DNA of 64,000 nt from Vulcanimicrobium winogradskyi (GCA_003134965.1 PLDA01000004.1:1-64000), one strand, 5' to 3'; positions 34,452 through 44,004 are shown, counted from the first letter of the stretch. Translations and numbers: made by a program. Notes: generated by a model from the letters alone, not told the origin.

Positions 34452-34880
34452 CTACGGCGTTCGGATCCACTTGGTCGAAGCGCCGTCTTCCGTGGTGCCG
34501 ATGAAGAAATTCGGGTTCTGGAATTGGATGCGGCTCGTGTGTGCGACGCCGAGCGGCGCGGGTGGACCCATCGGCGTGCAATTTCCGCCCACGCATATCC
34601 GCCTCGGCGAATAATCGGTCCAGACGAAGCGCATCGTTCGTCCGGCCGCATCCATCCGATAGGTTCCCATCAAATCGTACGCCATTCCCATATGGTTCAT
34701 CACATGGACGCGAACGTGACCGTCAGCGCCGATTGCCAGCACGGAGTAGAGACCGGCCTGCTGGTTCCCCCAGTCGAGCGTACTCGACCAGCTCCCGACG
34801 AGCGGGCTGCCTGCCGACGCCGGGGCGATACAGAGCAGCGCAAGGACCACTCCGCGCGCGGCTGCCACGAGATGTCGCAT
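34452..34880 (-). CDS. Secreted lipocalin-like protein
   Basis: 142 aa. Signal peptide LVAAARGVVLALLCIAPASA. The mature part begins SPLVGSWSSTLDWGNQQAGL, the usual G-x-W start of small beta-barrel proteins, and contains RRICVGGNC with a likely disulfide. Function unknown. Confidence 0.6.
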   Translation of the reverse strand: MRHLVAAARGVVLALLCIAPASAGSPLVGSWSSTLDWGNQQAGLYSVLAIGADGHVRVHVMNHMGMAYDLMGTYRMDAAGRTMRFVWTDYSPRRICVGGNCTPMGPPAPLGVAHTSRIQFQNPNFFIGTTEDGASTKWIRTP

Positions 34881-34908
34881 CGTTCAACCTCCGTTCCGGG
34901 CCTTCAGG

Positions 34909-36267
34909 TTAGACGCGAACCGTGCCGCGATACACGATCTCGCGGCCGGTGCGATCGGAGACGGTGTACGCCACCTTGTACGCTCCTGATACGAACGGCG
35001 CATCGCTGGCGCGCTCGACGTACTGATACCCGACCCGCAGCATCTCGTTCAGATTCTGCGCGTCGGTCGCACCGTTCGGTGCGGTGACGGTCAGATGTTT
35101 GACCGTGACGGCGTCCGACGCGTGCGTGACGAGCACCAGTCGGCGCCGGTGAGCATCGGTGCCTTGGTGCGCGCTCTCTACTGCAAAGGCGGGTGCTGGG
35201 GAAACGCTCGCGCTGAGCAATGTTCCGCGCACCGGCTGGTCGGTGTTGGGGAACATGACGACGGCGTAGGATTGGCTCGCGAAGAACGCGTTGTAACCCC
35301 AATAGATGCGGCCGTTATGCCCCGGAGACGACGCGGGCCCGGGATTCCAGCCCGTCCCGAAACTGTTCTGAACGAGGAACGCTCCGTGCGGTCCCACGGA
35401 GTCGTCGTAGCCGACGATTACTTGGCCGTGTCCCGACTTGGGGATGAATCCGGCCGGCGCGGTGAACGCTCCGCGCGTCAGCTGAGGTGACTCGACGCCG
35501 TACTTGCGCGCGACGAGCCCCGTGAACGCGATCGCGTGGCCGTGCCGGACGAGCTCCTTGAAGAGCGCGAGGTACTTCGCTTTCCCGTGCTTGAGCCCCG
35601 TATACCCCTTGTAGCTTCCGATCAGGAAGCGCGACTGCCCGGGCCAGCTCCGGTGAACGTCGAGCGCGCTGATGTACGAGCACACGGTTTTGGGTGTCGT
35701 CGCGTCGTGCGGGTTGTACGGCACCTGCGCGGTGCTCGGGGCACCGTCGCGAACGAGACGGTTCGCGTACGGCGTCGCGCCGGAGCCGCCGGGACACACG
35801 CGCTTGTCGTTTTCGACGATCGCGTGCTCCCATTGATACAGCCACGCCGCGCTGGGCGCATTGCTCGCGTCCGCGGCGTTCCACTTGACGGAGCCGTCGG
35901 GGTTCCGTGCCGCCGTATAGGCGCCCAGGCAATACCCGAACGACTGCGCCTCGCAGGAGCCGGGCGAGCCGACGCTGCCGGGCACGCCTTGCTGCGGGAT
36001 GGCGGGCAGGTTCGTCAGGGTCACCGCGTGCGACGAGTCCGGCTGGGGGTTCGCGACCTCGAGGACGGTGCCGCGCAACAGCGCCGGCGAGAGCGCTTCC
36101 TGAATACCCTCGAACTCGTGCGCGGTGATGCGCACCCCCCAGTCGCCGGCACTCGAGTCGGCGAAGACCGTCACGCCGGGCGCGCGGTACACCGGTTTGG
36201 CCGCCAGAGCCGTCGGCGCGGTCAACAAGACGGCGCCGGCGCCGGTAACGAACGATCGTCTTCGCAC
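34909..36267 (-). CDS. Papain-like cysteine peptidase, exported
   Basis: 452 aa from GTG 36267, with GGAGG eight bases before it. VRRRSFVTGAGAVLLTAPTA is a twin-arginine-like signal. The catalytic set of family C1 is visible: Cys105 in GSPGSCEAQSFGY, His280 in KSGHGQVIVGYDD and Asn301 in FLVQNSFGTGW. The oxyanion Gln of papain (usually six residues before the Cys) is Val here, which is odd. The C-terminal 120 residues look like a beta-sandwich (VKHLTVTAPNG). Probably secreted; self-processing possible. Confidence 0.8.
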   Translation of the reverse strand: MRRRSFVTGAGAVLLTAPTALAAKPVYRAPGVTVFADSSAGDWGVRITAHEFEGIQEALSPALLRGTVLEVANPQPDSSHAVTLTNLPAIPQQGVPGSVGSPGSCEAQSFGYCLGAYTAARNPDGSVKWNAADASNAPSAAWLYQWEHAIVENDKRVCPGGSGATPYANRLVRDGAPSTAQVPYNPHDATTPKTVCSYISALDVHRSWPGQSRFLIGSYKGYTGLKHGKAKYLALFKELVRHGHAIAFTGLVARKYGVESPQLTRGAFTAPAGFIPKSGHGQVIVGYDDSVGPHGAFLVQNSFGTGWNPGPASSPGHNGRIYWGYNAFFASQSYAVVMFPNTDQPVRGTLLSASVSPAPAFAVESAHQGTDAHRRRLVLVTHASDAVTVKHLTVTAPNGATDAQNLNEMLRVGYQYVERASDAPFVSGAYKVAYTVSDRTGREIVYRGTVRV

Positions 36268-36380
36268 GGCAGAAACCTCCAAAGCCTTTCGGAAGGTCGT
36301 CACCCGATCATACTCAGAAGCAAGCAAACGTCAAGAAACGTCCTTCGCAACCGATCGCGCGATTTCTTGGGAGAAACTCG

Positions 36381-36659
36381 ATGACCGGGCACATCCCGAG
36401 CGCGCTCAACGTCTCGCTGGACGGAGTCGTGAATGCCGATGGATCGTATGCGTCCGTTGATGTGCTGCGCGAGAAGTCGTCCGGCTTGGGCGACCTCCGC
36501 GAGGTCATCACCTATTGCACGATCGGCAATCGCGCAAGCGTCGCGTGGTTCGTGCTCTCGGAACTGCTCGGTCGTCGGGGCGTTCAGGTCTACGACGGCT
36601 CGTGGGCAGAGTGGGGCTTTCTGCCCGACGCGCCGATCGAAGCGGGACCACGTCCGTAG
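36381..36659 (+). pseudogene. C-terminal fragment of a sulfurtransferase (rhodanese)
   Basis: 92 aa. GHIPSALNVSL and the active-site loop ITYCTIGNRASVAWF with its Cys, then VYDGSWAEWG, are the second half of a two-domain thiosulfate sulfurtransferase. The first about 190 residues and the opening strand of this domain are missing, and no start with a ribosome site is seen. A remnant, although the catalytic Cys loop is intact. Confidence 0.65.
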
Positions 36660-36776
36660 GCGCAGGCCGCTTGGTTAGGGGGCATTTCCTTGCGGCTCAT
36701 CGGACTTTCACGCGAACCTCACGACACCCTCATCCGGCCCTAAGAACAATGTAAGGACCGGCGGCTATCTATAGGC

Positions 36777-37295
36777 ATGGGCTTGGAAAGCATCGTTTTG
36801 ATCCGCGACTTGGTGGGGGTTACCGCACCGTGGCGGTCGCTCTTCAACCATTCTGCCCCGGTCGAGATGTCCGTGGTCGGGACGCACGTGCTTGCCATGC
36901 TGGGCGCAGGCGGACTCGCCATAGCGCACGATCGCGGGACCCTGCGGGCGGGTCGCTGGAGTGCAGCAATTCGACAGCACCATTTTGCGGAGCTGCACGC
37001 CGTACACCGCATCGTCGTCGCCGCGCTTGGGATCTGTATGCTCAGCGGCGTCGCTCTTTTTGCGTCCGATGTCAAAACGTACGTCGTGTCGGTACCGTTC
37101 TGGATAAAGATGGCGCTCATCGCGATGTTGCTTGGAAACGCGCTGATCATGACGGCGACCGAAGGGACGTTGCGCGTCGGTTCGGGGGGCGACGCGGCCG
37201 TAGCGTGGGCACGGATCCGGGCAAACTCGATGGTGAGCGTGCTCTTGTGGGGGGCGATCGTGCTCGTCAGCATCGTCCTCTCGCTCTCAAAATGA
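36777..37295 (+). CDS. Four-helix membrane protein beside a Rieske protein
   Basis: 172 aa with about four transmembrane segments (VVGTHVLAMLGAGGLAIA, FWIKMALIAMLLGNALIM, SVLLWGAIVLVSIVLSL) and several His (NHS, HHF, HAVH) placed at membrane faces, which could bind haem. Located 33 bases before the Rieske gene; together they resemble a minimal redox unit. Family unassigned. Confidence 0.6.
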   Translation: MGLESIVLIRDLVGVTAPWRSLFNHSAPVEMSVVGTHVLAMLGAGGLAIAHDRGTLRAGRWSAAIRQHHFAELHAVHRIVVAALGICMLSGVALFASDVKTYVVSVPFWIKMALIAMLLGNALIMTATEGTLRVGSGGDAAVAWARIRANSMVSVLLWGAIVLVSIVLSLSK

Positions 37296-37328
37296 GTCGG
37301 TCGATTTTTTCGGAGGTCACTCGTTCCT

Positions 37329-37844
37329 ATGGCACTCCATAACACCCCGTGCGCGGGAAGCTGTCCTATCGGTCGCGCGCGCTTTCTGCGCTCAACCGCC
37401 CTTACCGCGCTGGCCGGAATCGCAGGCACCGGGCTCCTAGCGGACCCAGCGTTCGCGCAATCCGTCGGTTCTATCGCGCCCACGCAGTCCCGCGGAAAAG
37501 TGCTCACGTACTCCCTTCCCGCAAAGGAAGGCGCCCAGATCGACGCCGGCAACGGCGTGATCGTCGCGCGGGTGAAAAGTACGGTCTATGCGCTTTCCAT
37601 CACGTGTCCGCACCGGGCAGTGACGACGCTGGAGTGGATCCCGGAGACGAAAGAATTTCACTGCCCCAAGCACGATGCGCATTTTCAATCCGACGGTGAA
37701 CTCATCGACGGCCGCCCGGATCGCGCGATGGACCGGTACGCCGTACGCCGTGCCGGGCAAAGCATCATGGTCGATACCGCCGCGGTCTTGCAGCAGGACA
37801 CGGCGCACGATGCCTGGAGCCGCGCGGTCGTGACGGTCGGCTAG
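37329..37844 (+). CDS. Exported Rieske [2Fe-2S] protein
   Basis: 171 aa. Tat-like signal around residues 15-42 (GRARFLRSTALTALAG). The Rieske cluster ligands are CPHRAV (Cys93, His95) and CPKHDAHF (Cys112, His115). Electron-transfer protein probably outside the inner membrane. GGAGG lies upstream. It lies between a possible haem membrane protein and a carboxymuconolactone-decarboxylase-type gene. Confidence 0.88.
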   Translation: MALHNTPCAGSCPIGRARFLRSTALTALAGIAGTGLLADPAFAQSVGSIAPTQSRGKVLTYSLPAKEGAQIDAGNGVIVARVKSTVYALSITCPHRAVTTLEWIPETKEFHCPKHDAHFQSDGELIDGRPDRAMDRYAVRRAGQSIMVDTAAVLQQDTAHDAWSRAVVTVG

Positions 37845-37903
37845 TCTTTCATCGGGCCTGACCGCCCGTTCGATTGTCCCGCAACAGCAGCCAAGGAGGA
37901 CTC

Positions 37904-38311
37904 ATGACCGAAAACGAGCGCATAGAAAAAGGTCGCGCGATCCGCCGTGAAGTGCTCGGCGCGGACTACGTCGATCAGCCCGGCGCCGCTCCGACCAAGC
38001 TGCAAGCGGCGTTCCGCCAATTCACAACGGAGAACTGCTGGGGAACCGTATGGGTCCGCGAGGGCCTTTCCCGCAAACAGCGCAGCATGCTGAATCTGGC
38101 GATGCTCGCGGTAATGGCTCGCTGGCACGAGTTCGAGGTCCACGTGCGCGGAGCACTGACCAACGGTGTCACCGAGGACGAAATCGTCGAGATCCTGTTG
38201 CAAGCGGGCGTCTACGCCGGTGTCCCGATCGCTTCGGAAGGCTTCAAGATCGCGGATCGCGTGATCGCGCAGTACGGCCCCAAAGGCGATCACCCGTCGC
38301 GGAGCGCGTAG
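37904..38311 (+). CDS. Carboxymuconolactone decarboxylase family protein
   Basis: 135 aa from ATG 37904, with AAGGAGG seven bases upstream. TENERIEKGRAIRREVLGAD is the N-terminus of gamma-carboxymuconolactone decarboxylase; LNLAMLAVMARWHEFEVHVR and GVTEDEIVEILLQAGVYAG are core helices with the catalytic-type His and Glu. The enzyme acts in the protocatechuate branch of beta-ketoadipate catabolism, but no other pathway genes are near, so AhpD-like or other roles remain open. Confidence 0.87.
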   Translation: MTENERIEKGRAIRREVLGADYVDQPGAAPTKLQAAFRQFTTENCWGTVWVREGLSRKQRSMLNLAMLAVMARWHEFEVHVRGALTNGVTEDEIVEILLQAGVYAGVPIASEGFKIADRVIAQYGPKGDHPSRSA

Positions 38312-38371
38312 GGTGAGCACGCGTACGGTTCCTCCCAGGCGACACCTCCCGGGGACGCGTATGATCTGAGG

Positions 38372-41300
38372 GTGGGAATCGCCGGGTTCGCCGTTCGTCG
38401 CAGGGTCGCCGTCGCTATGCTGTCGCTCGCGATCGTCGTGCTCGGCTTGTTCGCTGCACCACGCCTAGCGATCGCGCTCTTGCCTTCGTTCGCGCCCCCG
38501 GTCGTGAGCGTCACCGTCGCGTACGGCAACGTCTCGCCCGAGACGATGGAGACGACGATTACGCGGCCGATCGAAAACGCGGTCAGCCGCGTCTCCGGCA
38601 TCGACTTCATCGAGTCGAACTCGTTCCAAGGGCTCTCGACCGTGCGCGTCCAGTTCCAGTTCGGAACCGACATCAACGTTGCCGCGGTCGACGTCCAGCA
38701 GCAGGTCGCCCGTATCCGGGCCTCGCTGCCGAACGACCAAGCCCTGCAAGAACCGCAGATCGCGAAGGCCGACCCGAACGCGACTCCCGTGCTCACCGTC
38801 GCTGTCACCGATCCGCTCATGACGCAGCGCGCGCTCTCGGATCTGATCGTCAACTCGCTCTCCGACGAGTTCGCGTCGGTGCACGGAGTGGGCAGCTTAG
38901 GCGTCTCGGGCGTTGCCCAGCGCGCGATCGTCATCGAACCCGACGAGCACAAGCTGGTGGGCGCCGGCCTCACGATCGATACCCTGCTGCAGCGGATCAA
39001 GAACGAGAACGTCGAGCTGCCGGCGGGCGTGATCCAGATCGGACGCAACGAGTACGGTATTCGCACGAGCGCCCTCTTCACCGCGCCGGGGCAGATCGCG
39101 GACACCGTGATCACCGTCGCAAACGGTGCGACCGTTCGGCTGCGCGACGTCGCGATCGTTCGCGACGCGATCCAGGAACAGCGCGTGTTCTCCCGACTGA
39201 ACGGCTCGCCGTCCGTCCTGCTCACGATTACCGCACAGCCGAACGCCAACATCGTCGCCGTCGCGGGCGGGGTGAGCCAGAAGATCAACGAGATCGCGGG
39301 CCGCTATCCCAGCATGCAGTTCGCGACGCTCCTCGACCAGCGCGAGTTCATCCTGGATGCGGTCGCGTCGCTCGAGCACACCGCGATCTACGGCGCCGTC
39401 CTGGCCGTCTTGATCATCTTGCTGTTCCTGCATTCCTGGCGCGCGATGCTGATCGTCGCGGTCTCACTGCCGGTCTCGGTCCTGGGGACGCTCTTCATCG
39501 CGTACGCCTTTGGGGAGACCCTCAACATCATGACGCTCGGCGGCTTAGCGTTGGCGGTCGGGCTCATCGTCGACGACGCGGTCGTGGTCATCGAGAACAT
39601 CTCGCGGTTCCTTGGAATGGGGATGTCATCCGAGGATGCGGCCGAGGGCGGGACCGCTCAGATCATGGGCGCGGTGATCGCTTCGTCGATCACGGTCGTC
39701 ACGGTGTTCTTCCCGGTGCTCCTCATACCCGGGCTGCAGGGCTTGATCTTCGGGCCCTTCGCGATCGTGGTGATGAGCGGGGTCGCGATCTCGCTGCTGG
39801 TCGCCGTCACGGCAGTGCCGATGCTCTCCGCCGAGATGCTGCGCCGCCGCGACGGGCCGGAGGCCGCTGCTGCGAACCAGAATCGCTTCGGCAGGGCGTT
39901 CGACCGCGCGTACGGCAGGGTCGCGAGCGGCTACGGCCGTCTGCTCGCTGCCTCGCTCGATCGTCCGGCGGTCGTGCTCGGCTCCGCGTTTGCACTGATC
40001 GCGATCGCCGCGGGAGCGATGCAGCTCGGCGTCGTGCCGACCGAAATCTTCCCGCCGTCGGATACGCGGTTCGTCCAGCTCGGGCTGCAGACGCCCAACG
40101 GCACCGCGCTGGCGACGACGGACCAGGTCTCGCGGGTCGTCGAAGACGCGCTGCGCAGAGATCCGCGCGTCGTCGCCGTCGGTGCAACGGTCGGCGAGGT
40201 CGGCGCGGGCGGGACGACGCGCTCCGTCACCAACCGCGCAACCATGCAGATCACGCTCAAGCGCGGAACCGACGGTGCGGCGGCGGCCGCGTTCATCAGC
40301 GATTGGCGCCGGCGCTTGAGCGGGAACGCGAAGAGCCCCGAGCGGCTGCTCGCGCCGCCGGAAGCCGTGGGCCTCCGCAGCGCGATGATCGGGACGATCG
40401 CGCGCGGCCAGACGATCGACATCGTCCAGCGACAGATCTCGCAGGGCCAGACCGCGCTCGAGCTCGAGATCTATGGACCCGATCTCGGAACGTTGCAGAG
40501 CGTGTCCGATGGCGTAATGGCCGCGATCTCGCGCATCCCCGGCGTCGGCGACCCCGACAAGAACGTGACCAACTCGCAACCCGAGGTGCGGATCGCGATC
40601 GACCGCAGGCGCGCGAGCGAGCTGGGCCTCGGCACCGGTGACGTCGCGCAGTTCATCAGCTCGGCGACGAACGGCTCGATCTCGAGCTACTATCAAGTCA
40701 ACGGGATCCAGTACCCGATCCTGGTCGAGCTCGCCCCGAACCAGCGCCGTTCGTTCGCTTCGCTGCAGGGACTGGAGTTCTCGTCGCCCGGCGCCGGCAC
40801 GACGACGCTGGGAGCGACACCGCCGCCCGGCGCGACACCGCCGCCGGTCGGCTTAACGCTCGGCAGCGTCGCGCAGATCACGCAGGGCCTCGGTCCGTCC
40901 GCGATCAGCCGCGAGAACCGCCAGCGCCGCGTCGAGATCCAGGCGCCGCTCGCCGGCCGCCCGCTGGGACCGGTCCTCGTCGATGCTGCGTCCGTGATGG
41001 GCGCGTACCCGTTCCCACCGGGGTACCGCTGGGAGTTCGGGCCGGAGATCGTGCGCGGCCAAAACAGCTTCAGCTCGCTGTGGCTCGCGGTCGGCCTCGC
41101 GGTCCTGCTGATCTACATGTTGCTCGCCGCGCAGTTCGAGTCGTACATCGATCCGCTCGTGATCATGGTCGCGGCCCCGCTCTCGTTGGTGGGGATCCTC
41201 TCGGCGCTCCTGATCACGCACCGCGCGTTCGGGCTGACCGCGTTCGTCGGCTCGCTGATGCTGGTCGGGATCGCAGTGAAGAACGCGATCCTCGTCATCG

Positions 41301-41629
41301 AGTTCACGAAGCAGTTGCGCGAGGAGGGCAAGCCCGTCCGCGAGGCGCTGCTGGAAGCGGGCCCGCTGCGGCTACGGCCGATCTTGATGACGACGCTCGC
41401 CACGCTGGGCGGGATGCTCCCGCTCGCGCTCGGCATCGAGGTCGGCAGTTCGACGCAGGCACCCCTCGCGACGGTCGTGATCGGCGGTCTGATCGCGTCG
41501 ACCATCCTCTCGCTGCTCGTCGTACCGACGCTCTACCTGGTCGTCGCGAAACGGCTCGGAAACCGCTTCCGTTCGCGCCGTCGCATCCCCTCGACCACGG
41601 CCGAGCTCCAACCGAGCCAGGTGCGCTAG
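38372..41629 (+). CDS. RND-family (HAE1-like) efflux permease
   Basis: 1085 aa, twelve-helix RND transporter. GLALAVGLIVDDAVVVIENI is helix 4 with the two proton-relay Asp residues, and the IEFTKQLREEGKPVREALLE loop is typical. A Pro-rich insert (TTTLGATPPPGATPPPVGLT) sits in the C-terminal periplasmic half. Exports drugs or lipids with a membrane-fusion protein and outer-membrane channel, neither of which is nearby. GTG start; its end overlaps the convergent DctP gene by 4 bases. Confidence 0.93.
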   Translation: MGIAGFAVRRRVAVAMLSLAIVVLGLFAAPRLAIALLPSFAPPVVSVTVAYGNVSPETMETTITRPIENAVSRVSGIDFIESNSFQGLSTVRVQFQFGTDINVAAVDVQQQVARIRASLPNDQALQEPQIAKADPNATPVLTVAVTDPLMTQRALSDLIVNSLSDEFASVHGVGSLGVSGVAQRAIVIEPDEHKLVGAGLTIDTLLQRIKNENVELPAGVIQIGRNEYGIRTSALFTAPGQIADTVITVANGATVRLRDVAIVRDAIQEQRVFSRLNGSPSVLLTITAQPNANIVAVAGGVSQKINEIAGRYPSMQFATLLDQREFILDAVASLEHTAIYGAVLAVLIILLFLHSWRAMLIVAVSLPVSVLGTLFIAYAFGETLNIMTLGGLALAVGLIVDDAVVVIENISRFLGMGMSSEDAAEGGTAQIMGAVIASSITVVTVFFPVLLIPGLQGLIFGPFAIVVMSGVAISLLVAVTAVPMLSAEMLRRRDGPEAAAANQNRFGRAFDRAYGRVASGYGRLLAASLDRPAVVLGSAFALIAIAAGAMQLGVVPTEIFPPSDTRFVQLGLQTPNGTALATTDQVSRVVEDALRRDPRVVAVGATVGEVGAGGTTRSVTNRATMQITLKRGTDGAAAAAFISDWRRRLSGNAKSPERLLAPPEAVGLRSAMIGTIARGQTIDIVQRQISQGQTALELEIYGPDLGTLQSVSDGVMAAISRIPGVGDPDKNVTNSQPEVRIAIDRRRASELGLGTGDVAQFISSATNGSISSYYQVNGIQYPILVELAPNQRRSFASLQGLEFSSPGAGTTTLGATPPPGATPPPVGLTLGSVAQITQGLGPSAISRENRQRRVEIQAPLAGRPLGPVLVDAASVMGAYPFPPGYRWEFGPEIVRGQNSFSSLWLAVGLAVLLIYMLLAAQFESYIDPLVIMVAAPLSLVGILSALLITHRAFGLTAFVGSLMLVGIAVKNAILVIEFTKQLREEGKPVREALLEAGPLRLRPILMTTLATLGGMLPLALGIEVGSSTQAPLATVVIGGLIASTILSLLVVPTLYLVVAKRLGNRFRSRRRIPSTTAELQPSQVR

Positions 41630-42624
41630 CCGCGAGCGGCGACGATCATGTCGTAGAGCTGCTTGCCGTTCGGAACGTCCTCGAATTTCTTGTAGACGTC
41701 TTTGGTCGCGCGTTTCCAATCGGTGAGGTCGGGCTTGATCACCTCGATCCCGGCCGTCGCCATCTTCGCGATGCCCGCCTTGTAGTCGGCGGCGTAGACT
41801 TGATGGTTGTACGGCGTGGCGATCTTGCCGGCAGCGACGAACGCATCTTTCATGGTGCTGTCGAGACCGTCCCAGAAGGTCTTCCCCGCGTACATCCCGG
41901 CCGGCAAATAGTGGACGTGCGTCAGATGGTAGAACTTGCAGAGCTCGGAAAATTTGTCCATGAAGAACTGGTCGGGCGACGTGTCCGCGCCGTCGACGAC
42001 TTTCTCCTTGAGCGCAAGATACAATTGCCCGTACGGCATCGGCGTCGGATTCGCGCCGAGCGCGCGGTAGGCTTCAACGTAGCCCGGTGACTGGATGATG
42101 CGCAGCTTCATCCCTTGCAGATCCGCGAGTTTGCGGACCGGCTTCGAGGTGGTGAACACGTTGCGCTCCTGAACGGACCCCCAGCCGAGCGAGACCAAAC
42201 CGCTTTCCTTCGCGATGATGTCGGCGAACGTCTGTCCCGCCTTGCCCGCCATCACGCGATTGCCTTGTTCGATGCTGTCGAAAAGGAACGGCGTCGAGAA
42301 CAGCTCGAGCGCCTTGACCGTCGCCTCGAGCGCGGGCTGCGAGGTAATCAACATGTCTTGCGTGCCGGCGCGCACCGCCTGGATCATCTGAATCTCACCG
42401 CCGAGCTGCGAGGTGTTGTAGATCTGCAGCTCGTACCGGCCGCCCGTGCTTTTCACGAGCGCCTCGGAGAACCGCTCGCACCATTTCTGGTACTCACTGG
42501 TCGGCGCGAGCGTGTGGCCGATCCGGACCTTGATGCTGTCGGCGCGAGCCGCGCTCGGGATCAGCGCTGTGGCGGCTGCCGCGGCGCCCATCGAGCGAAC
42601 CAGCTGCCGGCGTGTCATGGTCAT
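41626..42624 (-). CDS. dctP: TRAP transporter substrate-binding protein DctP
   Basis: 332 aa from ATG 42624. Signal RRQLVRSMGAAAAATALIPS (twin-arginine or Sec). The DctP fold follows: KVRIGHTLAPTSEYQKWCER, the AVRAGTQDMLITSQPALEAT region, and the conserved carboxylate-binding Arg in LQGMKLRIIQSPGYVEAYRA. Delivers an organic acid to DctQM. Divergent from the regulator-DctQ-DctM-cyclase operon, which completes the system. Confidence 0.93.
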   Translation of the reverse strand: MTMTRRQLVRSMGAAAAATALIPSAARADSIKVRIGHTLAPTSEYQKWCERFSEALVKSTGGRYELQIYNTSQLGGEIQMIQAVRAGTQDMLITSQPALEATVKALELFSTPFLFDSIEQGNRVMAGKAGQTFADIIAKESGLVSLGWGSVQERNVFTTSKPVRKLADLQGMKLRIIQSPGYVEAYRALGANPTPMPYGQLYLALKEKVVDGADTSPDQFFMDKFSELCKFYHLTHVHYLPAGMYAGKTFWDGLDSTMKDAFVAAGKIATPYNHQVYAADYKAGIAKMATAGIEVIKPDLTDWKRATKDVYKKFEDVPNGKQLYDMIVAARG

Positions 42625-42651
42625 GGCCAAATCCCTCTCGGGGCGCGCGAA

Positions 42652-42662
42652 ACATCCGATGT
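42652..42662. promoter_or_regulatory. Candidate FadR-type operator, divergent promoter
   Basis: ACATC-C-GATGT is a perfect inverted repeat in the 102-base spacer between dctP and the regulator. GntR-family regulators bind short palindromes of this size. Inferred. Confidence 0.4.
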
Positions 42663-42700
42663 CTCCTGCGCCGATGCGGAGGAGGCGACCGTGGCGAAAC

Positions 42701-42706
42701 TATAAT
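42701..42706 (+). promoter_or_regulatory. -10 box TATAAT before the FadR-type regulator
   Basis: A consensus TATAAT lies 21 bases before the ATG at 42727 and just upstream of a GGAAGAGGAG ribosome site. No good -35 box is seen. Confidence 0.5.
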
Positions 42707-42726
42707 CCATCACGGAAGAGGAGTCA

Positions 42727-43512
42727 ATGGAAATTCCGTTGAAGCCCAGACACCCGATGAATTCCCGCCCTCCGGCCGTCGACTTTGAGGCCAAGAAGCG
42801 CCCGCCCGAGCGGCTCACGGACGTCGCGATCGCGCGCGTCAAGGAGATGATCACGAGCGGAAAGCTCGTGCCGGGACAGCGGCTGCCGCGCGAACTGGAC
42901 TTAGCACGCGAGCTCGGCCTCTCGCGAAACTCGCTGCGCGAAGCGGTCCGGGCGCTGACGTTGATCAAGGTGCTGGAGACACGTCAAGGCGACGGGACGT
43001 ACGTGACCAGCCTCGAGCCGCGCTTGCTCTTCGATGCGGTCGCGTTCGTCACGAACTTGCTGCAAGATCACCAGATGCTCGAGGTGTGGGAAGTCCGCCG
43101 TTTGCTCGAGCCCGCCGCAGCGGCCCTCGCTGCGGCGCGCATGACGCAGGCCGATCACGTTGCGCTGCGGGAGCGCGTCGAGCGCTTCGAGATCGCGGCC
43201 ACGGCGGAAGAGGTCATGCAGGCCGACGCGGAATTTCACCGGTTCATCTACCGCTGCGCGGGCAACTCCGTGCTCGAATCGGTCCTCGAGACGCTCTCGC
43301 TTCAGACGGTGCAGGTTCGCACCTGGCGCAAAGCGACCGACGCGAGCCATCGTGCAGCCGCGCTCGAGGAGCACGCGCAGATCTATCGGGCAATCATCAG
43401 CCGGGACCCGGAGCTTGCCCGCGCCGTCTCCGCGATGCACGTGGCCGAGGGCGAATCCTGGCTGCGCCGATCGGTGTCGGCTGCAGCGGCGCGCTCGGAG
43501 AAGACGGCATGA
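42727..43512 (+). CDS. GntR/FadR-family transcriptional regulator
   Basis: 261 aa. A winged HTH (residues 28-95, with LARELGLSRNSLREAVRALT) is followed by an all-helical FCD domain with metal-binding His and Asp (DAEFHRFIYRCAGN, then HAQIYRAI). FCD regulators usually sense organic acids. It is the first gene of the TRAP operon, divergent from dctP, and so probably controls both promoters. Confidence 0.92.
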   Translation: MEIPLKPRHPMNSRPPAVDFEAKKRPPERLTDVAIARVKEMITSGKLVPGQRLPRELDLARELGLSRNSLREAVRALTLIKVLETRQGDGTYVTSLEPRLLFDAVAFVTNLLQDHQMLEVWEVRRLLEPAAAALAAARMTQADHVALRERVERFEIAATAEEVMQADAEFHRFIYRCAGNSVLESVLETLSLQTVQVRTWRKATDASHRAAALEEHAQIYRAIISRDPELARAVSAMHVAEGESWLRRSVSAAAARSEKTA

Positions 43513-43539
43513 TCGACGACCTGCGGGTTCGTTGATGCA

Positions 43540-44004
43540 ATGAGGCTGGAGCGCGCGGTCGACGCGCTGAACCGCGCGGCGCTCGCGGCCGCGTGCATGT
43601 TGACGGTCTGCGTCTTCGTCGTCGCCGCGCTGGGAGTGATCTTCCGCTACGTCATCCAACATTCGCTGACGTGGGCCGACGAGACCGCCTCGTACATATT
43701 CATCTGGCTGGTCTTTTTGGGCGCGGCCGCTGAGGTGTGGAACGACGGTCACCCGTCGGTCCGCTTCGTGGCCGACCGTCTGCCCGCGTCCGCGCGCCGG
43801 GTGGCCGCGATCCTCGCCAATCTCGCGATCGCCGTGTGGGGCGGCGTGCTGCTGGTGTACGGGATCAAGGCCGTGCTCCTGGAGTCACCCGAGAGCTGGT
43901 CGTCGCTGCCCGGGATCTCGCTGCAGATTCCGTACGCCGCGATCCCGGTCGCGGGCGCGTTGATCGTCATCTTCGGCCTGACCAAGATCGTCGTTCGCCG
44001 ATGA
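43540..44004 (+). CDS. dctQ: TRAP transporter small permease DctQ
   Basis: 154 aa, four transmembrane helices. The conserved LTWADETASYIFIWLVFLGA motif of DctQ is clear. Pairs with DctM; its stop overlaps the dctM ATG (ATGA). Confidence 0.92.
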   Translation: MRLERAVDALNRAALAAACMLTVCVFVVAALGVIFRYVIQHSLTWADETASYIFIWLVFLGAAAEVWNDGHPSVRFVADRLPASARRVAAILANLAIAVWGGVLLVYGIKAVLLESPESWSSLPGISLQIPYAAIPVAGALIVIFGLTKIVVRR

